Assembly: GCA_034336665.1 (NCBI GenBank)
Contig: JAPFBE010000002.1
Coordinates: 35,505,406 to 35,569,405 of the forward strand
From: Luscinia megarhynchos
Taxonomy: Eukaryota; Chordata; Aves; Passeriformes; Turdidae
Direction: 5' to 3'
DNA length: 64,000 nt
This document shows, one piece after another, positions 26,765 to 38,800 of this stretch (the first letter of the stretch is position 1; each line of letters starts with the position of its first letter). The position numbers were made by a program, and so were the translations under genes. Below the pieces are notes generated by a model. It did not search any database and was not told the DNA's origin. It worked only from the letters and a program-made list of their open reading frames with translations.

Positions 26765-27372
26765 TGAGATACATGTACACCAATGCATGCAGCGTGGGTA
26801 ACAAACAGGAAGAGCTGGAGGCCATGGTGCAACAGCAAAGCTGTGGTAGAGTTGCCATCACAGAAACGTGATGGGATGACTCTCATAATTGGAGCACTGC
26901 ACTGGATGGCTACAAACTCTTCAGAAGAGACAGAAAAGGGAGAAGAGGTGGAGGGGTGGCCCTTTATTTTAGGGAGTTTTTGGATGTCATAGGTATTGAA
27001 ACTAATGATGAAGTTGAGTCTCTATGGGTAAGAATTAAGGGGAAGGCCAACAAGGCTGACATCCTACTGGGAGTCTGCTATCGTCCACCCAACCAGGATG
27101 AAGAGGTGGACAACTTATTCTATAAGCAGCTGGAGAATGTTTCAGGATCATCAGCCCTTGTTCTTGTAGGCGACTTCAACCTACCAGACATCTGCTGGGA
27201 ACTTAATAGAGCAGAAAAACGGCAGTCTAGAAAGTTTCTGGAGTGTGTGGAAGATAACTTTTTGTCACAACTAGTGGGGGAGCCCACCATGGCAGGGACT
27301 ATGTTAGACCTGTTGTTCACAAATAGAGATGGATTGGTGGGTGATGTGAAGGTTGGAGGACACTTGGGGCAT
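26765..27372 (+). pseudogene. CR1 ORF2 endonuclease domain, broken
   Basis: The reading starts MYTNACSVGNKQEELEAM and goes on to VAITET, where a TGA at 26869-26871 replaces the Trp of the usual TETWW. From 26956 the frame is open as VALYFREFLDV, then LLGVCYRPPNQDEE, ALVLVGDFNLPDICWELN and DLLFTNRDGLVGDV. GVCYRPP and GDFNLP are signature motifs of the APE-type endonuclease that nicks target DNA for CR1. The SDH catalytic triplet expected after LG is lost: the sequence runs to a stop at about 27373, and a neighbouring frame reads GINDIEI. The domain is therefore recognisable but inactive. Confidence 0.92.
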
Positions 27373-27871
27373 TAATGACATTGAAATTATAGAATTCTCA
27401 ATAATTGGTGAAATAAGGAGGAATATCAATAAGATCTCTATGTTGGACTTCTGGAGGACAGACTTTGGCTTATTTAAGACACTTATTCAAAATGAGTTCC
27501 TTGGGAAACAGCCCTTGGGAGCAAAGGAGTCCAGAGAAATGGATGTGCTTCAAAGCAGAGTTCCTGAGGGCACAGGAGCAGACAGTCCCTGTGTGCCAAA
27601 AGACGTGTCAACGAGGCAAGCATCCAGTCTGGATGAGCAAGGAGGTTTTGAATGAACTTAGAGATAAAAAAAACAGATGTATCGTCTTTTGAAGGGGGGA
27701 CTGATTTCTCAGGAAATATTTAAGGGAGCCGCTAGGGCATGCAGAAAAAAAATTAGGGAGGCCAAAGCTCAGTTTGAACTTAACTTGGCAACTACTGTTA
27801 AAGATAATAAAAAGAGTTTTTACAAATAAATTAACAGTAAAAGGAAGGGTATAACCAACCTCAGCTCCTTA

Positions 27872-28947
27872 TTGGATGAGGCAGGCAACCTAGTAACTAA
27901 AGACGAGGAAAAGGCGGAAATGCTTAATGTCTTCTTCGCTTCAGTCTTTAGTGGTAAGACAGCTTGTCCTCAAGACCACTGTCTTCAGGGGTTGGTAAGT
28001 GGTGCCAGGGAGCAGAATGGTCCTCTTGTTATCCAAGCAGAGGCAGTCAGAGAACTGCTGGGACGCTTGGATATTTATAAATCAATGGAATCAGATGGGA
28101 TCCATCACAGGGTGATGAGGGAGCTGGCAGATGAGCTGGCAAAGCCGCTCTCCATCTTTTATCATGAGTCCTGGCTCACTGGGGAGGTTCCAGATGATTG
28201 GAAACTGGCCAATATGACACCCATTTACAAAAAAGGTAGGAAGGAGGATGCTGGTAACTACAGGCCAGTTAGACTGACCTCAGTACTGGGTAAGATAATG
28301 GAGCAGTTCATAATGAGTGCTATCACACAGCACTTACAGGATGGCCAGGGTATCAGACCCAGCCAGTGTGGATTTACGAAGGGTAGGTCATGTTTGACCA
28401 ACCTGGTCTCCTTGTATGACCAGGTGACACGCCTGGTGGATGCAGGAAAGTCTGTGGATGCTGTGTACCTGGATTTCAGCAAGTCCTTTGGCACTGTCTC
28501 CCACAACACACTCCTGGAAAAGCTGCAGCCCGTGGCTTGGACAGAGCACTCTGTGCTGGGTTAGGAACTGGCTGCATGGCTGGGCCCAGAGAGTGGTGAA
28601 TGGAGTTGCGTCCAGCTGGGGATCAGCACCAGTGGTGTCCTTCAGGGCTCTGTGCTGGGCCTGTTCTGTTCTATATTTTTATAGACGATGAGGATGAGGG
28701 CATAGAGTCCTTCATTAGCAAATTTGCAGACGACACTAAGCTGGGAGCTTGTGTTCTATTGGAAGGAAGAAGGGCTCTGCAGAGAGACTTAAATTGGTTA
28801 GATAGATGGGCAGAGTCCAATAGCATGATGTTTAATAAGTCTAAGTGCCAAGTTCTACATTATGGCCATAAAAATCCCCTACAACGTTACAAGCTGGGGA
28901 CAGTGTGGCTAGATAGTGTACAGCAGAAAGGGACTTGGAGGTGCTGA
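27872..28947 (+). pseudogene. CR1 ORF2 reverse transcriptase domain, broken
   Basis: 27872-28564 is open for 230 codons. It reads NLVTKDEEKAEMLNVFFASV, VPDDWKLANMTPIYKKG, NYRPVRLTSVLGKIMEQFI, GFTKGRSCLTNLVS and then VYLDFSKSFGTVSHNTLL. The last is motif A; its first Asp (28472-28474) is intact, but the usual AFDT is SFGT. The frame stops at 28564. A shifted frame from 28600 covers the motif C region SKFADDTKLGA (FADD at 28723-28734) and continues with NKSKCQVLHYG. The core catalytic residues thus survive in two separate frames. This is a CR1 remnant, not a cellular gene. Confidence 0.93.
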
Positions 28948-29756
28948 TTGACAGCCGGCTGAACCTGAGCCAGCAGTGTGCCTTGGTGGCCAAGAAGGCC
29001 AATGGCCCCTGGCCTGCATTAGGAATTGTGTGGCCAGCAGGAGCAGGAAGGTCATTCTTCCCCTGCACTCGGCACTGGTGAGACCACATCTTGAGTACCG
29101 TGTGTAATTCTGGGGCCCTCAGTTTAGGAAGGGCGTTGAGATGCTCGAACGTGTCCAGAGGAGGCAACAAGGCTGGTGAAGGGCTTGGAACACAAACCCT
29201 GTGAGGAACGTTTGAAGGACCTGGTGTTGTTTAGCCTGGAGAAGAGGACGTTTAGAGGTGACCTTATTGCTCTCTACCACTTCCTGAAGGGAGGCTGTAG
29301 ACAGGTGGGGGTCAGTCTCTTCCACTGGGCAGTAACTGACAGAACCAGAGGACACAGTCTCAAGCTGCGTCAGGGAAGGTATAGGTTGGATGTTAGGAAA
29401 AAATTTTCACCAAAAGAATAATAAAGTACTGGAATGCTCTTCCCAGAGAGGTGGTGGAATCATCATCTCTGGACGTGTTTAAGAAAAGGCTGGACATGAC
29501 ACTTGGTGCTATAGTCTAGACTCTGAGTTGAGGTGTTAGGACATAGGTTGGACTCAATGATCTTAGAGGTCTCTTCCAACCTCATTATTCTGTGATTCTG
29601 TGATTCTATTAATATTTACTTTGTTAATGTACAATATTTTCTGCAAATACAGTATACTTTCTCCATTTCTTTTCCAAGGAAGAAGCAAAACAAATCCCCA
29701 AAACACATTATTTCCATTAAGTTAATTTTTTTTTTCTTTGGTTCTAGCATGATTTA

Positions 29757-29794
29757 CTTTAATTTAATTTAATTTAATTTTATTTTATTTTATT
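29757..29794. repeat. (TTTAA)n then (TTTTA)n microsatellite
   Basis: Four TTTAA units pass directly into about three TTTTA units, a compound AT pentanucleotide repeat about 150 bp past the CR1 3' end. Confidence 0.92.
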
Positions 29795-31283
29795 AGTAAA
29801 TTTATCTAAAGACTAAAACTACATTCAAATTAAAAAACATAATTTTACATGGAGGTAAGAGCAGTAAGTTTTTTTTTACAGTTAACTAGAAATAAGGTAA
29901 AAATGCAGTTCATTATTATTGCTATTACTAGGGGCTTGACTTTAAAAACCATTAAGGTCTATCTAGATTTAATGAAGTGAAAAAAGTGTTTCTGGTATTG
30001 GTCTAGCACCCATAAAGAGGCAAAAGAGAAAGCTTTTTTAGCTGCCAAGGCAATAGCCAACTATATAATAAACATGCACTTACTGAATGCACAGTCCATT
30101 TAAAAGAATACTAAGTCCTGGACACATTCGAAAATAGATCTATAAAACCAAGATAATGTGGTTTTTCACCTAAATTTTATGCGCTATTTTTAGATCAAAG
30201 GGCATTCTGTTTTATAGACTTGGTTCTACACAGGGTAGAACTAAAAAGACACAGCTATAACCAGTTAATCTTTGCAATACATGGAATACTACAGTGAAAT
30301 GACAGACAGATGATCAGATTCATAGGCAAAGAAGCATATTATAAATACACACACATCTATATTTATTTCTTATGCAAACACCAAGATGTACAATAAATCT
30401 CGAAAATGCAGTTTGGCCACAAAAACTGCTGACACTGTATATATCCATATGTGTGTGCATGTATTTTTATATTTAGAAAATGTAGTTTCTTTTTTCAAAG
30501 TTAGTATGGCTTTACAATTCCAGCTAAGATAATTCTACCCATAAAATAAGTATATGGCAATTATGAACAAGCACACTATTTTCCCCCTTGATTCTAGAAA
30601 TATCTTAAGAATGAGTCCTATAAAACATAACACATGTTCTAATGGACACTTCAAACTGATCAATATGAAAACTAACTCTGTGCAAAGGTCTAATTTGACT
30701 TTCATTATGTCCCTTTCTCTGTGTCTATATTGTATTTGTGCTTTGCACTCTCCATCTCAGCTTGTGAATTGGTAAATTAAAAATATGAAAATATGATGTG
30801 AGGAAAAACTCATGACGTATGCTTTGGTTAGAGAGAAAATCACATTCCTATCTTTATTTACACTACACATCAGAAATACCACTGGGGCCAACAGGACATA
30901 TTGTAAAGAAATCCACTGCTAACCAGTCAATCTGTATGCCTGGTGAGCTTCTACAGATCTTACCACATTTTTGATGAACAAAATTGGATTTTGCAACTTG
31001 GGTTTCTGTTCAGTTCAGCACAGCATCCCTCCTGACCTAGGACAAAGACTCTCAGTTCACACACCACAGACTATGGAAAATCATTCACCACAGAGTATAC
31101 ACATTACAGTTTTTTTCCCCAAGCCAGTGTGGGAGTAGCAATGGTCACAAACCACACATTGGCATGTTAAGGTAGAACATAGGTAAAAGTTTTCTTACTA
31201 GTAGCATAACATAGCATTGAGCAAGTTTCAGAGGTGAAGAATGTCCATCTTGCAGGTTTCCAAGACATGTAGCCACAGCTAAA

Positions 31284-31329
31284 CTAATCTAATATTGGAA
31301 AGCTGGCTAATCTAAAATTGGAAACATGA
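31284..31329. repeat. 23 bp tandem duplication, two copies
   Basis: CTAATCTAATATTGGAAAG at 31284 is followed at 31307 by CTAATCTAAAATTGGAAAC, a two-unit imperfect tandem repeat. Confidence 0.75.
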
Positions 31330-32900
31330 CTTCCAGAGGATCCTTTCATGGGTTTCTGAAAACTGTGTGATAACCATATTCTTGAACTATTTAGACAGAC
31401 TAAAAGCACAGGTATAAGTTTGGCAGGTTATACACTTCTTGGAGTAGACTTTATTGTTCTGCTGATTGAAAGGGACATTGTTAATCAGTTTAGAGCTCCT
31501 ACAATGTTGACATTAGCAATGAATCCACAGTACAGTAAGAACAATGATAAGACTGCCATTCTTCTCTCCTAAGAGATCTGACTTGAAATGGGGGAAAATA
31601 AGAGTTTAAGGCCCATTTCTATCACAGGCTTTCTACCTAATTTATACATACTGTAGGTCATGCCTCCAGACATTCCACCTGTCCCTTTGCTGTCATAAAA
31701 ATATGTGGAAAATCTACTATATTTCCATTTTTTTGTCATTATTTACTAGCACATCATTAAGTTTGTTATCTTAAGCTTCAAAAAGACAGCTGAAGAATTC
31801 ATTAGACCTCATCAGACCATTAGAAAAGAGTGATTTTTTCTGCTTGAACTTTTTAAAAAATTATTTGTGACTTGCAGTATTTTCTCTCTAGTGTGCAAAA
31901 TGGTTTAACTTTCTTTGCAAAATGCATACTCTTTTGTTTTATCAGCATTCATGCATTTGCTTGTGATGTTGTATTGACTGTCAAAGGCACAGCATTAAAA
32001 CGTTACCTCTTAAGGTTATTACAACTCAGGTGAAGATTAAAGGGCTTGACTTTTGAAATATTCAATTAATCATCAATGTTTGTGAGTCAGTAATTTGCTC
32101 CAGTGTCATCAGCAATCACACCTGTTACCTAAGCTATTTTTCAGCTGACCAATTTTTCAATGTTTGCATTTGAAGTACTGCTGTAGAACATTCCACAACA
32201 TTTTGACTAGAAATAAGGACATATATTGCATTTGCCTTTCTTTACTGTCCCATCTAGCCCCCTTGGGGTTCTTAGATAAAGGGGATTTTGAAAGAGAACA
32301 TTTGTTCTAGCCAGCTGGAACCAAGAAAGTGTCGTAAACCATGCACATTAAATGACATAATGCTCCATTCTATGTGATTCTCCAGCACATAATACAGACA
32401 ACACTTGTTTTCCACTAAGCCACATTCTGCAAATTTTGCTATGCACACATTCTTCCTACTACTTCAAACAGTATCAGGAGACAGGTAAAACAGATTGCAA
32501 GAGACATCTGATGCAAAGCTCAATGTAGCTGAGCAAATCTCCAGTACTACTCTAGGGTTTCTGCAAAATATAAGAGCAAGGACTTAAATCTTCAGTAGAT
32601 AAATCTTTAACACATTAAATTCTCAAGAGATTAACTTAAATTATTTTTAAAATCTCAAAGCTGAAAAAATAAGAGTTTTCCTTGATGAGATACTTCTCTC
32701 ATGTAGCAAGGAAAGGTATATTGCACAACACACAGATCAGATCATTCATCACAAGTAAACCGAGATCCATGGAGCTAAAAGGACTGGCACTGGAACACTG
32801 TATTAATAAAAGAGAACATTTGATAGAGCATAGCTATAAGTACACATCCCTATGAACTGAAATCTTAATAAAATATGTTATTTGGTTCACAAAACCATTA

Positions 32901-32905
32901 AGAAC
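32901..32905. repeat. Target-site duplication AGAAC, left copy
   Basis: AGAAC here is repeated exactly at 33544-33548 on the other side of the LTR. A 5 bp duplication is usual for several avian ERV classes. Confidence 0.8.
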
Positions 32906-33543
32906 AGTTGTTTTTCAAAACCAGTTAGAAATTAAGCACCAAGTGGCCGCTTTCCTCCCCTGTCCCTCCAATGAGAAAGGGACAAAAAGGCAGAGATTAG
33001 AGGTTGACATAATTATTTATTAGAAAAAACAGTAATGAGATAAGGAAACAACCACTAACAGCAATACTAATAAAAATGGTGTTTAAAAGAGGATGATTTC
33101 ATAGAAAAAATGCTCATGCAATTTTGACTGATCCAATGCTACTACAGCGAGCAACACGTAGATTCACAAGACAGAGGGGAAAATGGTGGATGTTACCACA
33201 GACAGTGTTTTATTCCCTTCAGACAATGGAGAAATATGTCAGAAAAATCATCCTCACACTTCTCCCCCAGGCTTTAAACAAGGAAAAACTGTGAACCCTC
33301 CAAGTTGGACCATCTTCATGATGTCACTCCACGACTCTGTACTCCAACTTGCTCCCTGGAAAAAATGAACAAAAATGGGTTCCACATCATGTTCCCTTTT
33401 TCTTCCACCAGAAACCATGTCCCTGGTGATGATGTGCCTGTTACAGAATAAATAACCTAGACATGCCCACATGGATCCATGCTCCGCACCCCTCTCATAG
33501 AAACTGTAACAAAACTAACTCTGTCCTAGCCAAAACTAGGACA
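32906..33543 (-). mobile_element. Solo ERV LTR, minus strand, 638 bp
   Basis: On the minus strand it begins TGTCCTAGTTTTGGCTAGGA and continues CAGAGTTAGTTTTGTTAC, the 5' end of a common avian ERV LTR type (TGT...GTTTTGGCTGGGATAGAGTTAATTTT from memory). It ends GTGCTTAATTTCTAACTGG and TTTTGAAAAACAACT. The last base of the canonical CA is changed to T. AATAAA on the minus strand (plus TTTATT at 33016-33021) lies before a C/T-rich U5-like stretch. Perfect AGAAC duplications flank it, and no internal viral sequence remains, so it is a recombined solo LTR. Open frames on both strands inside it are artefacts. Confidence 0.87.
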
Positions 33544-33548
33544 AGAAC
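33544..33548. repeat. Target-site duplication AGAAC, right copy
   Basis: Exact match to 32901-32905. Confidence 0.8.
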
Positions 33549-35602
33549 ACATCATGGTTGCACTTGGATAATATAGTATTTTATCTGAGTTAGATTCTTT
33601 AATAATAGAACTAATGACAACAATTGTTCTTTTTAAATCAGTGGGACACCTTACACAGAAACACACCATAGATACAGCAGAAAGTGAAGTAAATATAACA
33701 GACACCCAATTAATTGCATTTTCTCTACAATGCAAGTAACTGTGTCTGAAAAGACACTAATGTACATACTGCTATTATTTCTTGAAAGCTGGATCTCTGT
33801 GTCTGCAGTTACCAACAATGTTATTGCAGAATGAAAGGATAAACTTTGGAATGCTACTGAGAAAACCTAACCTAGGTATGGCATTAAAACTTGTTGCTTT
33901 CCTAGAGATCTTCTCAAATATTCTGACGGATCAATTATTACAATTAAAATTTTGACCTGGCATAGCACTCTGGCACTTTACTCCAAACTCCATTTTGCTA
34001 GAAGTGTCAGGAGACCACAGAGGCCTGCTGCTATTTGCTTGCAATCTAAATATAAAATAACACTGATTCAGATAATTGAGGAACTGTCATATCACTAAGA
34101 CAATATTAGCCAGCATAACAGCAAATGGAATAACATTTATAGAATAATTATTATTCAGTATTAGCTTAGCATTTTGGACTAGTGCTAATGGCTTCCTGCC
34201 ATTTCTTTTCCTTCAAATGGAGCTCTTGCTATTACTGCAATTCAGCAGCATTTATGAAGTGCATTTTGCCCTTAAACCCAAATTGAACATTAGCATTTTG
34301 CAACATAACCCTCTTATATGTTCCAGTATGAAGTGAAGCCAAAGTAGGTTCAAGGGATGAGGGAATCCAGCTCATAAAATGTTAATTATTGCTCCTATAA
34401 AAACGTTAATTAACTCAACTCTAAAATGCCAACAGAAATATGAGCATCATCTTCATTGTGAACTTTGAAGTACTAGTGGTCTGATGTGTCCTGCAGAGGA
34501 ATAGCTGCATTTACCAAACAGAAATAGATCAGGATTATATAAGTTATAAAAATGAAGAATACATTTTCTGACTTAATACCATGTATGTAAAAGAAAGAAT
34601 ACTGAGAAAGCAAACTCCGTCTCACTTCCCCTGAACAAGTTTCTGAGCAGTCAGTGCAGCAACTGCACATACCAGAGAAACCTAATTGCTACCTGAAGCT
34701 AACCATTTCAGAGCAGATCTCTCAGCAGCCATTGAAGAACCAAGCAGGTATACAGGCTCCTGTCAGTTTCCTGTTGCTCAGTTGGCCACCTTCTCCTTGA
34801 GTTTCACTTTTCCTGTTGGTATTTACCATGATTTGAGCATTGGCATGATCCATGGGATGCCCAGGCACTTCAGTGATTAACTCCTTTAGTCCATAAAAAG
34901 TGTGAGAGTTTGTGACAGATGCACTTGGCCCCTTGCTATATTTTTGTTCAGGCTGACTAAGGAGCAACAAACCTCACACCCTGTGGTGAATCTGTGAGCT
35001 GAAAGCTCCTGTCTCATGTACAAGGGAGTCAAGGTGCCTTGAAAAGATATTTTTAACCTGGTTTTGAAGCCCCAAAAATGCAAGACAGCCAAAGTACAAA
35101 ACTAGAGTGTAGAGCTAAAATAAAGACATCTAGTGTGTCTATATTACTGACTAGCAGCCAACTACTTACTCTCTAAATATTCCCATCAAGATGAGCACAA
35201 TTTTGAGCTCTCCCTGAAATGCAGCACACCAATTACTGTTCCCTTGAATAGGGATGACTCAAGAGATTTGAGATCCCTTACCTGAAACTAAGAGTTCTTT
35301 CTTGTCAAAGATGGAAAAATACCTTTACTTGCAACAGATCTTTAGTAAGTGACTGATAATGCTAAATTAATACTAATGAAACACTACCAATCCATGTATC
35401 TACTCAATATTAAAATTATAAATTTTGTACAAATATTTCCATGATGTATAAACCATTGTCCAAATCTGTGACTAAGACTGGACGTAGCCAAACCTAGGCT
35501 GTCAAAGGAATTGAGAAAGCAATGGGGTCTGTTCTGAGCCTCATGACTCAAAGGAATGGTTTTCCTTATCCTTTGCATCTCTGGTATCTGTGTGAAACTC
35601 AG
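33549..35602. other. AT-rich stretch, nothing firmly recognised
   Basis: No repeat or gene was identified. The upstream (U3) part of the LTR at 35603 may extend leftward into the last few hundred bases, but I cannot place its start. Open frames here have no motifs. Confidence 0.45.
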
Positions 35603-35834
35603 TTCTAACTCAATGTGCCTTTTGTGTATTTCTTCCATGCAGTAATTAATAAGGTAGACCTTGCTCTGAAACTTAATTGAACCTTAGTAAAACAGTAATA
35701 AACTTTGTGAAATTCCATTGAATGTATTGAACTCTGTCAGATGTATTGAACTCTACCAAATTATTATTTTACCTCAATAAAACATATTGCTGCTTCTCTC
35801 TTTTGGGTGATGAGCCTTTCATTCATCTGTAACG
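35603..35834 (+). mobile_element. ERV LTR 3' portion (R/U5-like), copy A
   Basis: This shares extended similarity with 38952-39154: 'tgcagtaattaat', 'aattccattga', 'ttgaactctgtc', then 'acctcaataaaac', 'attgctgcttctctctttt' and 'gcctttcattcatc'. AATAAA followed about 20-25 bp later by a T/C-rich stretch is typical of an LTR polyadenylation signal and U5. Relative to copy B it has an extra 19 bp tandem unit (35722-35740 and 35741-35759). The 5' boundary is only where similarity to copy B begins; the true LTR is probably longer. Confidence 0.7.
35722..35759. repeat. 19 bp tandem duplication inside LTR copy A
   Basis: ATGTATTGAACTCTGTCAG is followed by ATGTATTGAACTCTACCAA. Copy B at 39 kb has a single unit here, so the duplication happened in copy A or its source. 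Confidence 0.75.
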
Positions 35835-38800
35835 AATTGGGATTTTCAAAAGTATGGCAAGTAGTATCCCAAATTTTTTATGGAGTCATGAAATAAACCT
35901 GAAACTTCTCAGAAAAAATGTACTGGCATGATTGAAAAGCTGTGGAAGAACAGCCAAAAGTAGCCAGGGGTCATATTAAGGACGCAAAAGGGAAAGTAAT
36001 TATTTGTAAAATGTTAGATACCAGCTAATAAGCTGCTTATCAGGATAGGAAGAATAGTAATAAAAATTAACAAGATCTTAAAAAACAAATAGAAGACAAA
36101 AAGGAGACAAAAAGGCAGCTGAGTTAATACTGTATTTGAAAATTGAGCAGCTGCTGAAACAGTTGCAGGAAGAAATGTAGAATAAATAAAAGTTATAAGA
36201 AAAGGTCAAGATTATGCCTGTGGAGTCTCCTTATCAACCTGAGACTATGCAGATTAGGAAATTAATAATATCCCCTGAACTGTGGGATGGGAGCATATAG
36301 GGTGACATCAATGATAACAACCAAGGGGAAGATCATTCTTTATTTTCCAAACCCAGAGTCATCATCAAAACAGAACAGTCTGACAGGTGGTGCTCTGTGA
36401 TACACTGTGTGAATCACTCTGGGATCTGTTACCATTGACAAACTTACAAGAAAAAAACACAGCTAAAAGGTGAAATTGAAGCATAGTATTTGTGACAAGG
36501 CTGATAAACATCACCTACTGAATAATGCTGAGTAGACATAAAGCAAACAAGATTTGGGGTCCAGGATATCTCTTTAAACATAGGACCCAAACCTGCCTAT
36601 GGGGTGCCATTCTATCACCAGCAGGGTAGCTTACTGAGCTGGGAAAATAGATGCTATGGAGCAAGGTGAAGCCATGTCTTAATGAGCTCTCCTACAGCCA
36701 TCACAAAATTTACCTGTATACAAGACCTACAGAAACAAGAATCTGATGATATTCTATTATCTGCTACAACTGTATATGTGATGCTAAAACTACTACTTAA
36801 AGGAGTCCTAGAAGTTCTTAAACCCACTTACTTGCAAAACGACATGAAATCAAAAAATAATCAGAACACAAAGAGAGATTAGGTGATAATGATCCCCACA
36901 AATAACTCCCTCTCTGGGCAGAATTAATGTATGGCATTGCAAACCATACTAATGAAATAGGATGGGACAATCCATCAACTGAAAAACAGACCCAAGACCC
37001 TGAGCAGACAGTCAATGAATCCTTGGTTGTGACCTCCCACTGCAGGAATTACTACTGCCTAAGTTACTGCTCAGTTCTGCTGACTCCTGGAGCCCATTCA
37101 TCTCCAGACAGCCCATTCATCTCAGTATTTTCTTCCCTCTTCCTTAAAACAAAAGATTAACTAAGCATACAATGGTCACAATGCAATTGCTTAATTATAA
37201 CTTCCCAGCCACAGCTAGTGATTAACAACTACAACATAATTGTAAAGTTTATCTCAAATCTCAAGGGCTTAGAACTTGATGGGTTAGACCCTATTCAATT
37301 AAATACACTGGTCAACAGTGAGTGTTGTTTAATTCATCATTCTCCCTCAAAAGTGCAAAACTACCAATATCTCACCAATTAAACCTATTTGTTCACTATT
37401 CTTAAATATGTTCCATGCAGGATGGTTGGAGTGGCTGCATGGATCAACCCTCACCTCTCCAAAATAATCAAGTACATATGTGACTGATATGTAGCAAGTA
37501 GGATTAGGGGCATTAAGCAGCACAAATGATGAAGTCTTAGCCAACAAATAAGCTCTGCAGCAAGTAATTTACACATTAGAACATGGCAGCATCTTTGCTA
37601 TCCCATTGGAAACTAACCAATGGCTCTTATCTGATGTGTTTTCCCAATGCTAAAGGAGGAAAGGGATCACCAGCTAATTGCAAATGCCTCACATGCAACC
37701 CGAGTTAATGGCTGTCTCACTCTTCATTGTTTTGAGTCTCAGTTGTGGGTACAATCCCCTGTGGCACTAATTGTAGGAAAAGGTGAAGAGGGCACCTTAT
37801 CTGCTGTGAGAGGTAATATGGCATAGTGCAACAGAGTTTGAAAGGCTATTCAAATCCTGGTGTGTCTAGTCAATTTCACCTATGACTCTGCTGACAGTAA
37901 TTCTACAATTTTTAGTATAAATATCCAACGCTTTGGTATATATTACATCACACAACATTGGGCTGAAATTAAATCATAATGGAACTGTACACTGTACAAT
38001 AGAACACAGGGTATGGGCTTAACAAAAAGGAAACAAGTAGCAGACTTCTGATGTTGATAAATGTGTTGAGTGAGAACAAGTATTTGTGAAAGCAGTGCTA
38101 TTAAAGCCTAAGACATTTGTCTTGACACTGAACAAGTATTTGGCATTTTGAGACATATCCTGATACAACCTCTGAAACTGTACTTGTGTATATTGGAAAT
38201 GAATGTGTTTGTTATGAGAACCCTCTGTGATTTCATGTTTCTGGGCAATATCACTGTAGATAGAAGCAATCACTCAAGTGTTTGTAGATTTAATTTTTCT
38301 GAAATTATAGGCTGTGACTTTAACTATTCAACTTCTGCCACTTCTCATCATTTATTAAAATCCAACTCTACATTGTATCGAGATTTACTACCTAACTCCA
38401 TTGGAACAAATCTTACATTGTTAAGAAAGCTATTACAGTGTGATGGTCTCTACTCATTGCAGAAAAAAAGAGTTCAAAAAATGGACCAAAGAATATGCAT
38501 TACTGCTCATTATGAAGCAAAATAAATATGTCGTGTTCTGAAGACTGCAAAGGATGGAAAATAAAACTGGTGAAATGACTTATTCAGATGGTCACTAACA
38601 TCAACAAGAAATTTGATTCTGAGCCTTCACCCCGTTTTGATCTTGTTAGCTCTAACAGTAAGATGCTTTTTACTTACAATCTTTCCATGCGAAGTTTTGT
38701 TACTTAAGAAAGCAAGTATTCCACATTCATCATGTGAATCACCCAATAATGTACAAAAAATAACCCCATAAAATTCATATTAATATTTTACACTACAAGT

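Larger units (their letters stand above)
26672..29609 (+). mobile_element. CR1 LINE, plus strand, about 2.9 kb
   Basis: This is the longest CR1 in the window. It starts around the beginning of ORF2, 'agatacatgtacaccaatgc' preceding the endonuclease. It includes endonuclease and reverse transcriptase segments and a 3' UTR ('gcagtaactgacagaacca', 'ccagagaggtggtggaatca'), and ends in the CR1 terminus 'gatcttagaggtctcttcca' followed by tandem TGTGATTC units to 29609. ORF1 and the 5' UTR are absent, so it is 5' truncated. The left boundary is judged by eye and could shift by a few tens of bases. Several frameshifts and an in-frame stop show it is dead. Confidence 0.96.
29610..32900. other. AT-rich stretch with one microsatellite and a short duplication
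   Basis: Aside from the (TTTAA)n repeat at 29757 and the 23 bp duplication at 31284, nothing was recognised. The open frame at 30554-30775 has no motif. Confidence 0.55.

Noticed and set aside
28258..28509. Minus-strand 83-codon frame opposite the CR1 reverse transcriptase
   Set aside because: Shadow of the plus-strand CR1 ORF2, whose motifs are clear.
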